This document shows positions 24,832 through 34,761 of a stretch of DNA of 64,000 nt, one piece after another. Within the stretch, counting starts at the first letter, position 1. Each line of letters begins with the position of its first letter. The stretch spans positions 58,928 to 122,927 of the forward strand of contig CAYQIM010000048.1 in the NCBI GenBank assembly GCA_964417555.1, in the 5' to 3' direction. Source of the stretch: CAYQIM01 sp964417555. GTDB taxonomy: Bacteria > Pseudomonadota > Gammaproteobacteria > Diplorickettsiales > Diplorickettsiaceae. The translations under genes were made by a program, and so were the position numbers. Below the pieces are notes generated by a model. That model saw nothing but the letters and a program-made list of their open reading frames with translations, was not told the DNA's origin and searched no databases.

Positions 24832-26112
24832 CTATGGTTTTCTTTGGCCGTGTGTCTCTTTAATCCCAAACGCTACCAATAAAGCGATTAATAGACTCGC
24901 CGGTAACACCAATAATGCTAAATGAAAATCAGCCGCAGAATAAACGGACAAACCATTTTTTATCTGTCCGTCCCAATTTTTTTCTAACAACCAACCTATT
25001 AACGGCTGGAAACCTGCCCCAATAATTACCGATGCCATATTCGCAAACGCGACAGACGTACCCGATATGGCATGAGGATTAATTTCAGCCGCAACGGCAT
25101 AAGCGGTTGCCACACCGGTGTTCGCTATACCATATAAAAATAATAAGCTAAATAACACAGATAAAGGCAACTGTGGTACGAGTAAAATAATACTCGCAAA
25201 CAGTAAACTTAAAAAGGCAGATAAAATAAGGATTATTTTTCGTCGTTTTATTCTATCAGAAATCCAACCGGTGATAGGCCCGCCGATTGCCCAACCCATA
25301 AAGATCAAACCGACTGCCATCGCACCAATTTCATTACTGAAATGATAGGTCTGACGAAAAAATTTAACGCCCCATAACTCAGCCAACGCCGCTGTCGGTG
25401 CATAGAGAAGACCGGCAAATAAGGCATTCCACCAACTTTGTGGATTTTTTAAAACCTCAACTAAGCCTGACCAGGGAGAATGAAGAAAATTTTTTGCCAT
25501 CGCACGCGATGTTTCCTTTTCAGGATGATCACGCATCACCAGTGCAATAACCAACGCTAACACCGCTAAAAGAATGGCAATCAAAGATAAGGTAGAACGC
25601 CAACCAAAATGAGCCACTAGATAAGCCATCGGCATTTGACCTATTGCCGCACCTAACATCCCTAAGGCTTGCGTTAGGCCCGCTAGCAAACCAAATTTAT
25701 GCGCAGGAAACCAAACAGAAGCAATTTTTAATGCACTCACAAAAGCGAAAGCGGCGCCAAAACCCATCATCAGTCTGGCAAAAGCCGCCACCGCTAATTG
25801 GCTAGTAAGAGCAAAAACAAAGCAACCGCCCGCGCAAATTAGAATCATCGTTGTGAGTACCCAACGTAAACTAAAACGATCGATCACAATGCCAACCGGT
25901 ATTTGCATACCAACGTAGGTATAGTAAAAAAAAGCCGACAAGCTTCCTAAAGCCAACGCCTGTACTTGAAAATCACGCATCAGCGAATCAATCATGACAC
26001 CAGGAGCAACCCTAGCAAAATATTCGATAAAGAACGCACTAGCCGCCAAACCCCATATTAACCACGGATAAAGAGCCGCCCGTCTACATTTTTTAATAAA
26101 ACTATTAAACAT
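24832..26112 (-). CDS. Major facilitator superfamily transporter
   Basis: 427 residues from ATG 26112 (MFNSFIKKCRRAALYPW), which has GTGGGAA before it; the frame extends further upstream without need. Twelve membrane segments. MFS signatures are seen after segment 2 (PVGIVIDRFSLRW) and after segment 8 (GWISDRIKRRK). The start EYFARVAPGVM resembles the family of intracellular gammaproteobacterial MFS carriers related to sugar-phosphate and amino-acid porters, but the substrate cannot be told. It lies inside the Tol-Pal cluster, between tolA and tolB. Confidence 0.85.
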   Translation of the reverse strand: MFNSFIKKCRRAALYPWLIWGLAASAFFIEYFARVAPGVMIDSLMRDFQVQALALGSLSAFFYYTYVGMQIPVGIVIDRFSLRWVLTTMILICAGGCFVFALTSQLAVAAFARLMMGFGAAFAFVSALKIASVWFPAHKFGLLAGLTQALGMLGAAIGQMPMAYLVAHFGWRSTLSLIAILLAVLALVIALVMRDHPEKETSRAMAKNFLHSPWSGLVEVLKNPQSWWNALFAGLLYAPTAALAELWGVKFFRQTYHFSNEIGAMAVGLIFMGWAIGGPITGWISDRIKRRKIILILSAFLSLLFASIILLVPQLPLSVLFSLLFLYGIANTGVATAYAVAAEINPHAISGTSVAFANMASVIIGAGFQPLIGWLLEKNWDGQIKNGLSVYSAADFHLALLVLPASLLIALLVAFGIKETHGQRKP

Positions 26113-26216
26113 TATTTTAATTCCCACCACGATTGTATACATACAACAAAAATAGCGCATTTTAAATACAGTTAAAAGAGAGTATAAATTTTTGTCTATT
26201 GCACTGATACACTTCT

Positions 26217-28787
26217 CTATAACGCTTTAGCATTTGCGAAACCTGTTGTTTTCGCTTGCACATTAGGGCAAATATTCTCGCGGTTAAAATTGTGAAACCC
26301 TTGTTTTATAAGGTAAGCCATCGCCTGGCCCGATAGTTGTGCTTGGTCAAGTGTCTGCTGAGTCGATTTATCAAACTGACCTGCTAGTTGAACTTTGCTA
26401 AAATCTTTTATTCCTTGTTGATAAAGTTCAAAAAGTTGTGCGATGGTTAAAGTTACCCCGGTTAAAATAACTTCATTAAAACGATCAGTCTGGCTCAAGT
26501 TGACAGCGCGTAGATCCGCGTAGCTAAAATCTATTTTATCCAAATCGGCAATTTTAAAATTAGCTTTTGAGAATACTGTCCTGATAAAACAAATAGAAGC
26601 TAATTCCGTTCCTTCAAAGTCACTATCCATCAATTTAGCCTGCTTAAAATTAACCTCTTTTAACTCCGCACCTGAAAAATTAACCTTTTCTAATTTTGCT
26701 TCACTAAAATCAGTACAAGACAAAAAAGCATTCTCAAAATTAACCTCTGTTAAATCTGCTTTTAGAAAACTAATCTTTTGTATGTTTGCACTCTGAAAAT
26801 TACACACTAATAATTTGGCGCGCTCGAAATTAAGGTCATTCAAAAAGGTAGTTCCATGGGGAAATGGCGTTTGAAAACTAGCCATTTCTAAGTTTGCCTT
26901 GGAAAAATTAATCTTTTGTAAGCATACACCTTCAAACTTAGTCGCTAACAAATTAGCCGCCACAAAATTAACGTTACTTAGCAAGGTATTTCTAAAAATA
27001 ACCTCCTGTAAATTGGTATTTTTAAAATGACATTGGATAATGGGTGTCTGAAAAACTGAATTTTCCAGATTAACACATGAAAAATTGATATCTTTTAAAT
27101 AAGTGTCTTCGTCATCTAACAAACTCTTTTTAAAAATGAATCCTGTAAAATCTTTAAAGCCTGCCTTGATAATTAAGGAAATAAAGTTTGTCATTTGCGC
27201 GCTTGTTCTATCGTCATCCATGTGATTAACTGATTCTAGAAATTGACAGATTGCTAAACGTATTAGTTCATTATAGCGGGGAACAAAAATACAACGACTC
27301 GTTTCTGATAACGCTGTAATGAATTGGTAAAACGTTTGGAAATCGATAGCGTTATCTTTATTATTCAATACAGACGAATGCATCTGAAAACAGCTAGCTG
27401 CCAGATGATTTAATACCCTTTCATGTTCAGATAAAGGCAGGTTCTTAAAAAATAAATAGAGATCATACAGACTATGAAAAATAAGATTTAAATTGGTTAG
27501 CTTTGATAAAATGTGACTAATAAGACTTAAGCTATCAAAACCCTGTTGGGCAATCACATCAATAATAGCTTGCCTTGTGTCCTCTATTTTTATCCAACTC
27601 AAGGCGATATTAGCTGGATACAATCGATACGATGGATTAGGCCCGAACCTAGGCAAATCTAACCATTCGCTGTCTATTAAACGCTCCGCAATCGTAATCC
27701 TAAAGCTAGCTACTTTTTTTAAAGATCCATCCTCTAAGAAAATTTCTTCCCAATTAAATGAATTATCTTTACCTAAATTTTCTAATTTCGTTTCTATAAA
27801 AGATTGTAAAGATAAATAACTTTCTCCTTCTCCGAATCTTCGCAACACTTCTTCATAAAGTTGATAGCCAATAAAGTTAATTAAATGACTCGTATTTATC
27901 TGGCATTGGAATTGATGTAGATAATCGGCATAAATCACGTCTAAATCACTTAGATGCTCACTTGAATAAAGCTTAATTGATGTAATATGCGGATCATTAG
28001 GCAATTTTAAAAAATGTAAATTGAGATCCGATTTAAGTCTTTCAAGTAGATAATTCAGTGCATGAACTTCATAATCGTTGATAAGAACATTAGCCAGCCT
28101 GCAGATGCGTCTGCTAAAATTGTAGCGGAAAAAACTTTTTTTTCTTAAAGCGGTGTCCTTTGCCACTCTCCCTATAAACGCTTTTAGCAAGCTTATCGGT
28201 GTAAATTCGCCATAGTTTTTTAAGGTTTCTGCGGTATCAGAAAGACGCGATAAACAACCTCCTGAACAAAGCGTTAAACCTTCATCACTTTGTAGCTTAA
28301 TAATTTCTTGCTTGCGAAATTCCAGGCTAATACGATCATCTCTCACTAAGACGGCAATTATTTCAAGATTCCTTTTACCTTCGCTGTAAATTAATGTTCT
28401 ATGATCGGAAAACTCGTCGCCTTTTACACGATCTAAAAAATAGTCAAAAATAGAGTCAGCTGGGACTAAGGTATCATTCTCACCGAACTGAATCATGATC
28501 GTATGTTCGAGCACCCAATCATTTAGATAGTTAATACATTGTTCAAATTCTTCAATCAAAAGCCTAAATTTTTCTGTTTCTAACAGAATAAAGTTATTCA
28601 GCGAAGTAGGCGAATGATCTAAGTGATAATAAACAGGTATACGACTATCCGTATACTGATAAATATGCTGCGCAATTTTGCGTGTGATATCTATATTGTC
28701 TTCACTTTCATCAGGATAATTCCCAAATGCCAATGCTTTTTTTGACAATAACGGATCCGGAAAAGAAACATCCTTATTATTAGGCAT
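26217..28787 (-). CDS. Large pentapeptide-repeat protein, unknown role, effector candidate
   Basis: 856 residues. The first 560 are helical with no domain I recognise. Residues of about 565-766 form a right-handed pentapeptide-repeat helix with the A(D/N)LxxxNF rhythm (ADLTEVNFENAFLSCTDF, GAELKEVNFKQAKLMDSDF). The last 90 residues hold two short IAQLFELYQQGIKDF / AMAYLIKQGFHNF units, similar to each other. No signal peptide or membrane segment. Large pentapeptide-repeat proteins are frequent among type IV effectors of Legionellales, so this is a candidate, but no secretion signal can be shown. Inserted between tolA and the MFS gene. Confidence 0.75.
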   Translation of the reverse strand: MPNNKDVSFPDPLLSKKALAFGNYPDESEDNIDITRKIAQHIYQYTDSRIPVYYHLDHSPTSLNNFILLETEKFRLLIEEFEQCINYLNDWVLEHTIMIQFGENDTLVPADSIFDYFLDRVKGDEFSDHRTLIYSEGKRNLEIIAVLVRDDRISLEFRKQEIIKLQSDEGLTLCSGGCLSRLSDTAETLKNYGEFTPISLLKAFIGRVAKDTALRKKSFFRYNFSRRICRLANVLINDYEVHALNYLLERLKSDLNLHFLKLPNDPHITSIKLYSSEHLSDLDVIYADYLHQFQCQINTSHLINFIGYQLYEEVLRRFGEGESYLSLQSFIETKLENLGKDNSFNWEEIFLEDGSLKKVASFRITIAERLIDSEWLDLPRFGPNPSYRLYPANIALSWIKIEDTRQAIIDVIAQQGFDSLSLISHILSKLTNLNLIFHSLYDLYLFFKNLPLSEHERVLNHLAASCFQMHSSVLNNKDNAIDFQTFYQFITALSETSRCIFVPRYNELIRLAICQFLESVNHMDDDRTSAQMTNFISLIIKAGFKDFTGFIFKKSLLDDEDTYLKDINFSCVNLENSVFQTPIIQCHFKNTNLQEVIFRNTLLSNVNFVAANLLATKFEGVCLQKINFSKANLEMASFQTPFPHGTTFLNDLNFERAKLLVCNFQSANIQKISFLKADLTEVNFENAFLSCTDFSEAKLEKVNFSGAELKEVNFKQAKLMDSDFEGTELASICFIRTVFSKANFKIADLDKIDFSYADLRAVNLSQTDRFNEVILTGVTLTIAQLFELYQQGIKDFSKVQLAGQFDKSTQQTLDQAQLSGQAMAYLIKQGFHNFNRENICPNVQAKTTGFANAKAL

Positions 28788-28894
28788 AAGCTTTTTTTAA
28801 ATGGCTTGATGTAAGAAACATGCCACTATAAAAAAATTATCTATACAATTCAATGTGCTAAAGAATTTTATTTAAATTATTAAACCTATATTAC

Positions 28895-29731
28895 TTACTG
28901 TGTTAGTACACCTTCTGGTCTTACCGTCAAATTGATTTGTCGAAATGTATTAAATAAACCATTCTTAGGCACAGGCAATGGCGATGCTTTATAAACGGCA
29001 CTTTGTGCGGATCGATCCAATACCGGATTTCCGCTGCTTTTAATAATAACTACTTCGACTACCATACCGCCGGGAGCAAGATGTACTGCCAGTTTCGTTT
29101 CTAAATGTTTATCAAGTTCTGGCGGTATAATCCAATGTTGAGCAATCGATTGCAGAATTAAATGTCGGTATTTCTCAGTTGTTGCCGTGTTGCGTGCAGC
29201 CACTTGATGTTTTTGTACCAAGGTATTGACTTCTTGTTGTAATAATTCCCGCACATTTTTTTGTGCAAGCTGTAACGATTTAGCCGATAAAGGATGATGG
29301 GTATTTTTTTCTTTTGACAGTAATTTAGGTGAAGTTGACTGCTTTGGCTGTATTTTTTTAGTCGTTGTGAGATTTTTTATATCAGTTTTAGTACGAACAG
29401 GACTCGAATTACCAGTCGTATTAGCGATTTTTTTTTCTTTAACTTGTAAAACCACAGGACTTTTCTCTATCAGCACGGGTTTTATTAACATTTTTTCATT
29501 TTTTGCTGATAGTTTTATTTTTTCTTTCTCACCTATCTCTGGTGTAGGTAATGAATGATGCTCCACGACCGTTGCATAGATAATGGGTGGCGGAGCGGAA
29601 GCGGTTAAGAAGAGTTTAGGTGAATGGCGAAGCGTTAAAAATAATCCTAAAAACAATAAAATATGTAATAGCACGGCCAGTAATAAGGTAAAACGATAAT
29701 CTTCTTTCCGATTTACAAGATAAAGTTTCAT
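28895..29731 (-). CDS. tolA: TolA-like energy-transducing protein
   Basis: Inner-membrane protein that spans the periplasm and pulls on TolB-Pal using the TolQR motor. 278 residues, shorter than the 421 of E. coli because the helical middle is short. One membrane segment (about 16-37), a Lys/Thr/Ser-rich periplasmic arm, then a TonB/TolA C-terminal domain (about 185-278) with GGMVVEVVIIKSSGNPVLDR and ASPLPVP. Directly after tolQ-tolR. The C-terminal domain is TonB-like; the position says TolA. Confidence 0.88.
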   Translation of the reverse strand: MKLYLVNRKEDYRFTLLLAVLLHILLFLGLFLTLRHSPKLFLTASAPPPIIYATVVEHHSLPTPEIGEKEKIKLSAKNEKMLIKPVLIEKSPVVLQVKEKKIANTTGNSSPVRTKTDIKNLTTTKKIQPKQSTSPKLLSKEKNTHHPLSAKSLQLAQKNVRELLQQEVNTLVQKHQVAARNTATTEKYRHLILQSIAQHWIIPPELDKHLETKLAVHLAPGGMVVEVVIIKSSGNPVLDRSAQSAVYKASPLPVPKNGLFNTFRQINLTVRPEGVLTQ

Positions 29732-29749
29732 GGATTAACCAATAGACTT

Positions 29750-30208
29750 TCAGAGAGATGTTTTCAATTCAGGACTTTCTGTTATCAATCCTACATTAAC
29801 AGCCCCGGCCTTTTGTAATAAGACCATCACACCCACTACTTTGCCATAATTGACATTTTTATCCCCTTTAACAAAAACTTGGCGTAGCTGCTTTTTTTGC
29901 TGTGCTAATTGCAGTTGTTCGCTTACTGCTTGGCGCAATTGATTTTCGTCCAACGCCACTTGTGGATGTGTCGCCGTATTTAAATAAAGATGACCTTCGC
30001 CATCCACCGACACAATCAGTGGCTCTTGTGATTGTGAAATCGTTTGTGCTTGTGCTTTTGGTAAATTAACTTTAATGCCTTGAGACAACAATGGCGTTGT
30101 CACCATAAAAATGACTAACAGCACCAACATCACGTCGATATAAGGAACAACATTAATATCGGACAATGGCCCCTTGTGACGTTGATGACGAGATCTAGGA
30201 TGAAACAT
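29750..30208 (-). CDS. tolR: Tol-Pal system protein TolR
   Basis: ExbD-family partner of TolQ in the proton-driven motor. 152 residues from ATG 30208; an in-frame ATG at 30220 is equally possible. One membrane segment with the essential Asp in VPYIDVMLVLLVIFMV. The periplasmic domain is complete. Overlaps tolQ by 14 bases. Confidence 0.94.
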   Translation of the reverse strand: MFHPRSRHQRHKGPLSDINVVPYIDVMLVLLVIFMVTTPLLSQGIKVNLPKAQAQTISQSQEPLIVSVDGEGHLYLNTATHPQVALDENQLRQAVSEQLQLAQQKKQLRQVFVKGDKNVNYGKVVGVMVLLQKAGAVNVGLITESPELKTSL

Positions 30209-30893
30209 GATTATTTCCATGGATTTGTCGATATAAAATATTCGAAAATTCTTCTTGGAAGGTATGGTATTGGTGAAGTAGATGCTGGATTTGGCTGGAA
30301 TAACGATTATAAAAAATAACTGCCGGAATCGCTACAAATAAACCCATCGCGGTTGCAATCAAGGCCTCGGATATGCCCGGTGCAACCATGGCAATAGTCG
30401 CCGTTTGTTGCGAAGCCGATAACGCCTGAAAAGAAGTCATGATCCCCCATACCGTACCAAATAATCCAATATAAGGACTGGTTGAGCCCAAGGTAGCCAA
30501 GAAATCTAAATGTTTTTCTAACTGCTGATGTTGTCGCGCATAAGCAATACGCATCGCACGCTGGGTACCTTCCAAGATGATGACGGGCTTATCACCCACT
30601 TGCTTATGGAGCCGCACAAACTCACGAAACCCGGCATGAAAAATATGCGCCAAACCTTCATGTTCATCGACACCTCGACTGAGTTCCGTGTAAAGCTTGC
30701 TTAAATCCAGCCCTGACCAAAATTTTTCTTCAAATTGTGTAAGTACTGTTTTTGTCCGTCGCAGAAAAAAACCACGCTGCAAAATAATTGACCAAGATAG
30801 GATCGATGCTAAAAGGAGCAAGAACATAACGGCCTTGACAACAAAACTGGCCTGCAAAAAATAATCCCAGAAAGATGGATCAACAGATGACAT
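30195..30893 (-). CDS. tolQ: Tol-Pal system protein TolQ
   Basis: ExbB/MotA-family proton channel subunit. 232 residues (230 in E. coli) with three membrane segments and the conserved block LATLGSTSPYIGLFGTVWGI plus IAMVAPGISEALIATAMGL. First gene of the Tol-Pal cluster here; ybgC is not present upstream, where ruvB lies instead. Confidence 0.95.
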   Translation of the reverse strand: MSSVDPSFWDYFLQASFVVKAVMFLLLLASILSWSIILQRGFFLRRTKTVLTQFEEKFWSGLDLSKLYTELSRGVDEHEGLAHIFHAGFREFVRLHKQVGDKPVIILEGTQRAMRIAYARQHQQLEKHLDFLATLGSTSPYIGLFGTVWGIMTSFQALSASQQTATIAMVAPGISEALIATAMGLFVAIPAVIFYNRYSSQIQHLLHQYHTFQEEFSNILYRQIHGNNHVSS

Positions 30894-30972
30894 AGTTCGT
30901 GCACCCCCAGCACATTTAGTTCTTACTTTATAGGTCTTATTTTTTCTAAAATGCTATTAATAACATCTCATC

Positions 30973-32028
30973 TCATTTCATCTTATCAGAAAAATCAAAA
31001 ACAGGGTGTTTTTGGCCATTGAGATGGGTGGGGAAAGAAAGTCCAAAATGCAAATAGGTTTGTTTGGTGGCAATGCGACCACGTGCTGTACGCATAATAA
31101 AGCCTTGTTGAATTAAATAAGGCTCTATTACTTCTTCAATGGTATCACGTTCCTCACCAATAGCGGCTGCCAAACTATCTAAACCTACCGGTCCACCATC
31201 AAACTTTTCGATCAGACTTAGTAATAGTTTACGATCCTGCTGGTCAAAACCTTGTCTATCTACTTCCAATAAATCTAAAGCTTGCGCGGCCAACGCTTCT
31301 TTAATGTGACCATTGGCTTTGACCTCCGCAAAATCACGCACCCGACGTAATAGACGATTAGCAATGCGTGGTGTTCCTCGTGCACGTTTGGCAATTTCCA
31401 TTGCACCACCCTGCTCGATATTCACGTTCAAAATAGTAGCCGATCGCATGACGATATGACACAAGTCGGTTACACTATAAAATTCTAATCGTTGTACAAT
31501 GCCAAAGCGATCCCGTAAAGGAGACGTCAATAACCCGGCACGTGTCGTCGCACCCACTAAGGTAAAAGGTGGTAAATCGAGTTTAATGGAGCGCGCCGCC
31601 GGCCCCTCTCCGATCATAATATCTAACTGGTAATCTTCGAGTGCGGGATAGAGTATTTCTTCAATCACGGGACTTAAACGGTGTATTTCGTCAATAAATA
31701 ACACTTCTCGTGCTTCAAGATGAGTAAGTAACGCCGCCAAATCCCCGGCTCTTTCTAGAATAGGACCGGAAGTTTGCTTTAGCGATACGTTCATTTCATT
31801 GGCAATAATATGCGCTAAGGTTGTTTTTCCCAAGCCCGGCGGCCCTACAATTAATACATGATCTAAGGCTTCATTACGCACACGCGCCGCTTGAATAAAA
31901 AGACCCATCTGCTCGGCAACAGAGGATTGTCCGAGATAATCCGTCAATGCTAACGGACGTATACGCGGCACTAACTTATCATCTTCAGATAATTTTTTGG
32001 TCGTAATCAGTCGATCGGATGATAACAT
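30973..32028 (-). CDS. ruvB: Holliday junction branch migration helicase RuvB
   Basis: AAA+ motor that drives branch migration with RuvA. 351 residues. Walker A GPPGLGKTTLAH, Walker B VLFIDEIHRL, sensor region GATTRAGLLTSPLRDRFG, and the C-terminal winged helix with FIMRTARGRIAT. Part of the order yebC-ruvC-ruvA-ruvB-tolQRA that is common in gammaproteobacteria. No defects. Confidence 0.96.
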   Translation of the reverse strand: MLSSDRLITTKKLSEDDKLVPRIRPLALTDYLGQSSVAEQMGLFIQAARVRNEALDHVLIVGPPGLGKTTLAHIIANEMNVSLKQTSGPILERAGDLAALLTHLEAREVLFIDEIHRLSPVIEEILYPALEDYQLDIMIGEGPAARSIKLDLPPFTLVGATTRAGLLTSPLRDRFGIVQRLEFYSVTDLCHIVMRSATILNVNIEQGGAMEIAKRARGTPRIANRLLRRVRDFAEVKANGHIKEALAAQALDLLEVDRQGFDQQDRKLLLSLIEKFDGGPVGLDSLAAAIGEERDTIEEVIEPYLIQQGFIMRTARGRIATKQTYLHFGLSFPTHLNGQKHPVFDFSDKMK

Positions 32029-32071
32029 CAGGGTATCTCACTTATCACAAATTCAGAACGTGTCTTCAAAA

Positions 32072-32686
32072 TTAACGTTTATCGATATTTTGTAAAGCGC
32101 TGCGGATCAATTCTTCAACCGATAAACTTACACCTTTAATCTGTAATACCGCACGACTGGCTTCTTGATTTTTATAGCCTAGGGCAATCAGCGCCGAAAT
32201 GGCATCTTGTTGATGATTGCGCGAGATCGCTGTTGTTGCGGTCGTCTGTGTATTCGCGGGCTTTGTTTCGTTACTGATTAAATGACTTAAACGATCGCGC
32301 ATTTCTATGACTAAACGTTCGGCCGTTTTTTTTCCTATTCCTGGCACGCATTGTAGTGCTGCAATGTCTTGCTGTTCCACGCAAGCAATTAATTCAGACG
32401 ATTGAATTTTCGATAAAATACCCAAAGCCACTTTAGGTCCTACGCCATTCACTTTTAAAAGTTGGGAAAATAAAGCACGCTCTTGTTGTTCGCTAAAACC
32501 ATATAAATAATGGCCGTCTTCGCGAACAATAAATTGCGTGTAGAGCAATACATCTTCGCCCAATGGGGGCAACTGATAAAAAGTCTGCATCGAGGCTTGA
32601 ACTTCGTAAGTAAACGCATTTGCCATTTCCAATAATAAAAATGGCGGTTGTTTTTCAATCAATTTTCCTCGTAAACGACTAATCAT
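32072..32686 (-). CDS. ruvA: Holliday junction branch migration protein RuvA
   Basis: Tetrameric junction-binding partner of RuvB. 204 residues (203 in E. coli): OB domain at 1-62, two helix-hairpin-helix motifs (LKVNGVGPKVALGIL and LQCVPGIGKKTAERLV), and a C-terminal RuvB-binding domain (155-204). Overlaps ruvC by 4 bases. Confidence 0.96.
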   Translation of the reverse strand: MISRLRGKLIEKQPPFLLLEMANAFTYEVQASMQTFYQLPPLGEDVLLYTQFIVREDGHYLYGFSEQQERALFSQLLKVNGVGPKVALGILSKIQSSELIACVEQQDIAALQCVPGIGKKTAERLVIEMRDRLSHLISNETKPANTQTTATTAISRNHQQDAISALIALGYKNQEASRAVLQIKGVSLSVEELIRSALQNIDKR

Positions 32687-33216
32687 CGTAATCTCCCTCG
32701 TCGAAATCGTGGCTGTAAGCCCAATTTTTGCACGATCAGTGATGTTTGCAAAGGCTTGGATTGAGCATGGCAGACAGCAACCGCTAAGGCATCCGCCGCA
32801 TCCACTTGTGGCGTACTATTTAAATTAAGCAAGAATCGTACCATCTGTTGGACCTGGTCTTTGTTTGCCGCGCCATATCCGACCACGGATTGTTTGACTT
32901 GTCGTGCGGTATATTCACTGACAACGAGCTTAGCCACCGCTACTGCCGTTATCGCTGCACCCCTAGCTTGGCCTAATTTTAACGCTGCATTGGGATTAAT
33001 ATGAAAAAATACTTGTTCGATCGCTGCTTCTGTAGGCTTATACTGATGTAGTACTGTTTGCAAACCGTTAAATATTTGTTCTAAACGTTCTGAAAAAGGA
33101 CTATTGCCCAGTTTAATACAACCGCTATCCAGATAGGTCAATTGAGATTTTTCGCTTTGGATAATTCCGTATCCGGTATACCGAGAACCGGGATCGATAC
33201 CCAAAATAATTGTCAT
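32683..33216 (-). CDS. ruvC: Crossover junction endodeoxyribonuclease RuvC
   Basis: Cuts Holliday junctions. 177 residues. Active-site Asp7 is in ILGIDPGSRYTGYG, Glu in AAIEQVFFHIN, and the C-terminal acidic pair in QVDAADALAVAVCH. Two bases after yebC and overlapping ruvA. Confidence 0.96.
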   Translation of the reverse strand: MTIILGIDPGSRYTGYGIIQSEKSQLTYLDSGCIKLGNSPFSERLEQIFNGLQTVLHQYKPTEAAIEQVFFHINPNAALKLGQARGAAITAVAVAKLVVSEYTARQVKQSVVGYGAANKDQVQQMVRFLLNLNSTPQVDAADALAVAVCHAQSKPLQTSLIVQKLGLQPRFRRGRLR

Positions 33217-33218
33217 CG

Positions 33219-33935
33219 TTAGTCCTGATTGGTATAGACATTTTGCACATCATCACAATCTTCCAACATATTGATTAAACGATCCATTTTTTCTTGCTCA
33301 TCGGGATTCAATTCCACCTGTGTCGTTGCTAGCCAAGTGATTTCGCTATTGGCAGGAATGAAATTTTTTTCTTCAAACAAAGTCTTGAGTGATGGAAGTA
33401 AGGTTTCAGAAGTAAACACGTCAATACTATTATCTGGGTTGGTCACCACATCGTCCGCGCCGGCGTCTAATGCGATTTCTAAAATTTGTTCTTCTTCAAC
33501 ACCTGGCGCAAAGGTAATAATCCCTTTTTTACTAAATAAATAAGCCACCGAACCGGTAGTGCCTAAATTTCCGCCACATTTAGTAAACGCATGACGTACC
33601 TCCGCGACCGTTCGATTACGATTATCGGTTAGTACATCGACCAGTACGGCTACGCCTTTAGGTCCATAACCTTCATAGCGTATTTCTTCCATGTCGCTAC
33701 CTTCTAAACCACCTGCGCCGCGTTTAATGGCTCGCTCAATGGTATCCTTGGTCATGTTGGCCGATAAACCTTTATCCATCGCTAAACGTAAGCGCGGATT
33801 TTTGCTCACATCGCCTCCACCCATTTTCGCCGCTACGGTAATTTCACGGATAAGCTTAGTAAACAATTTACCGCGTTTAGCATCCTGTGCGTTTTTCCGA
33901 TGTTGAATATTTGCCCATTTACTATGTCCAGCCAT
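33219..33935 (-). CDS. yebC: YebC/PmpR family regulatory protein
   Basis: 238 residues starting MAGHSKWANIQHRKNAQDAK, the signature of the YebC/TACO1 family. These proteins were long listed as transcription regulators and more recently tied to translation of proline-rich stretches. All three domains are present. Located before ruvC as in many gammaproteobacteria. Confidence 0.95.
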   Translation of the reverse strand: MAGHSKWANIQHRKNAQDAKRGKLFTKLIREITVAAKMGGGDVSKNPRLRLAMDKGLSANMTKDTIERAIKRGAGGLEGSDMEEIRYEGYGPKGVAVLVDVLTDNRNRTVAEVRHAFTKCGGNLGTTGSVAYLFSKKGIITFAPGVEEEQILEIALDAGADDVVTNPDNSIDVFTSETLLPSLKTLFEEKNFIPANSEITWLATTQVELNPDEQEKMDRLINMLEDCDDVQNVYTNQD

Positions 33936-33954
33936 ACCACTTCTCTTATTTTAC

Positions 33955-34749
33955 TCAATGACCCACTACTAACACCGACTCATCTTGACAAAAAATTTGC
34001 CGATACTGAATTGCCGATATTAATGACATAAAAGGCAATAACCAAATCAAGCCAATTCCGAGTGTCACAACGCCGAGTATAAAAAATAAAAGGCTAGCTA
34101 GAATTAATAATGCAATATTTTTAAACCAATGTTGATTAACTGACTTCAATGCGATGTTAAAGCTCTCTTTAAGCGCCATTTTTTTATCTAAAATCAATAG
34201 CATAGTCATGCTGATAATCAGTGCGATATAGGTAAATAAGAAAACGAACACAATAAATTGTATCCCCGTGCCAATAGCAAACGGTGTTTGTAAACCATTC
34301 GTATAAAAATGATTTAAGATTGACTTACCACCAGAAACCAATAGAAAGTTAAGTAAATAAAACAAGATACCGAGCAAAGCTAAGGGTTGCCAATTTTTAC
34401 GAAACTCAAACACCATGGTTGAATTAACGGTTTGGTTTCGTAGATGATGTAAAGCTAAAAAAACCAGCGAAATACTCAATAATAAACGCAACACTTCAAA
34501 AAAACCGCCAGCAATAAACTGTGTCACCCTACCCAGATCAGTAAAGTGAAAAACGTGAAAAACGGCCAAGACAAATTGAAATAAGACGTAAACACCCAGT
34601 AAGGTAAGAAAAAGTAAGGCAAACCCGCCCCAAAACGCTTTTTTAATCCCTTTTATGCGCTGCCAGGCCTCAACAAAAATAGCCCGAATAGGAATGGCAT
34701 AATCACCTGTTGTTGCTTTCACTAAGTTAGCCGGTAACGATGAAGACAT
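33955..34749 (-). CDS. Multi-pass membrane protein of unknown function
   Basis: 264 residues with about six membrane segments (around 43-65, 85-105, 123-140, 160-190, 212-245). The N-terminal YAIPIRAIFVEAWQRIKGIKKAFW and the segment ALKESFNIALKSVNQHWFKNI fit a family of bacterial integral membrane proteins related to BPSS1780/DUF975, whose function is not known. It lies between aspS and yebC with 12- and 19-base gaps, so it is probably co-transcribed. Confidence 0.75.
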   Translation of the reverse strand: MSSSLPANLVKATTGDYAIPIRAIFVEAWQRIKGIKKAFWGGFALLFLTLLGVYVLFQFVLAVFHVFHFTDLGRVTQFIAGGFFEVLRLLLSISLVFLALHHLRNQTVNSTMVFEFRKNWQPLALLGILFYLLNFLLVSGGKSILNHFYTNGLQTPFAIGTGIQFIVFVFLFTYIALIISMTMLLILDKKMALKESFNIALKSVNQHWFKNIALLILASLLFFILGVVTLGIGLIWLLPFMSLISAIQYRQIFCQDESVLVVGH

Positions 34750-34761
34750 AATAAAAACCTA

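Noticed and set aside
30894..30972. Missing ybgC between ruvB and tolQ
   Set aside because: Only 79 bases lie here without any coding pattern; absence of ybgC at this place is not informative alone.
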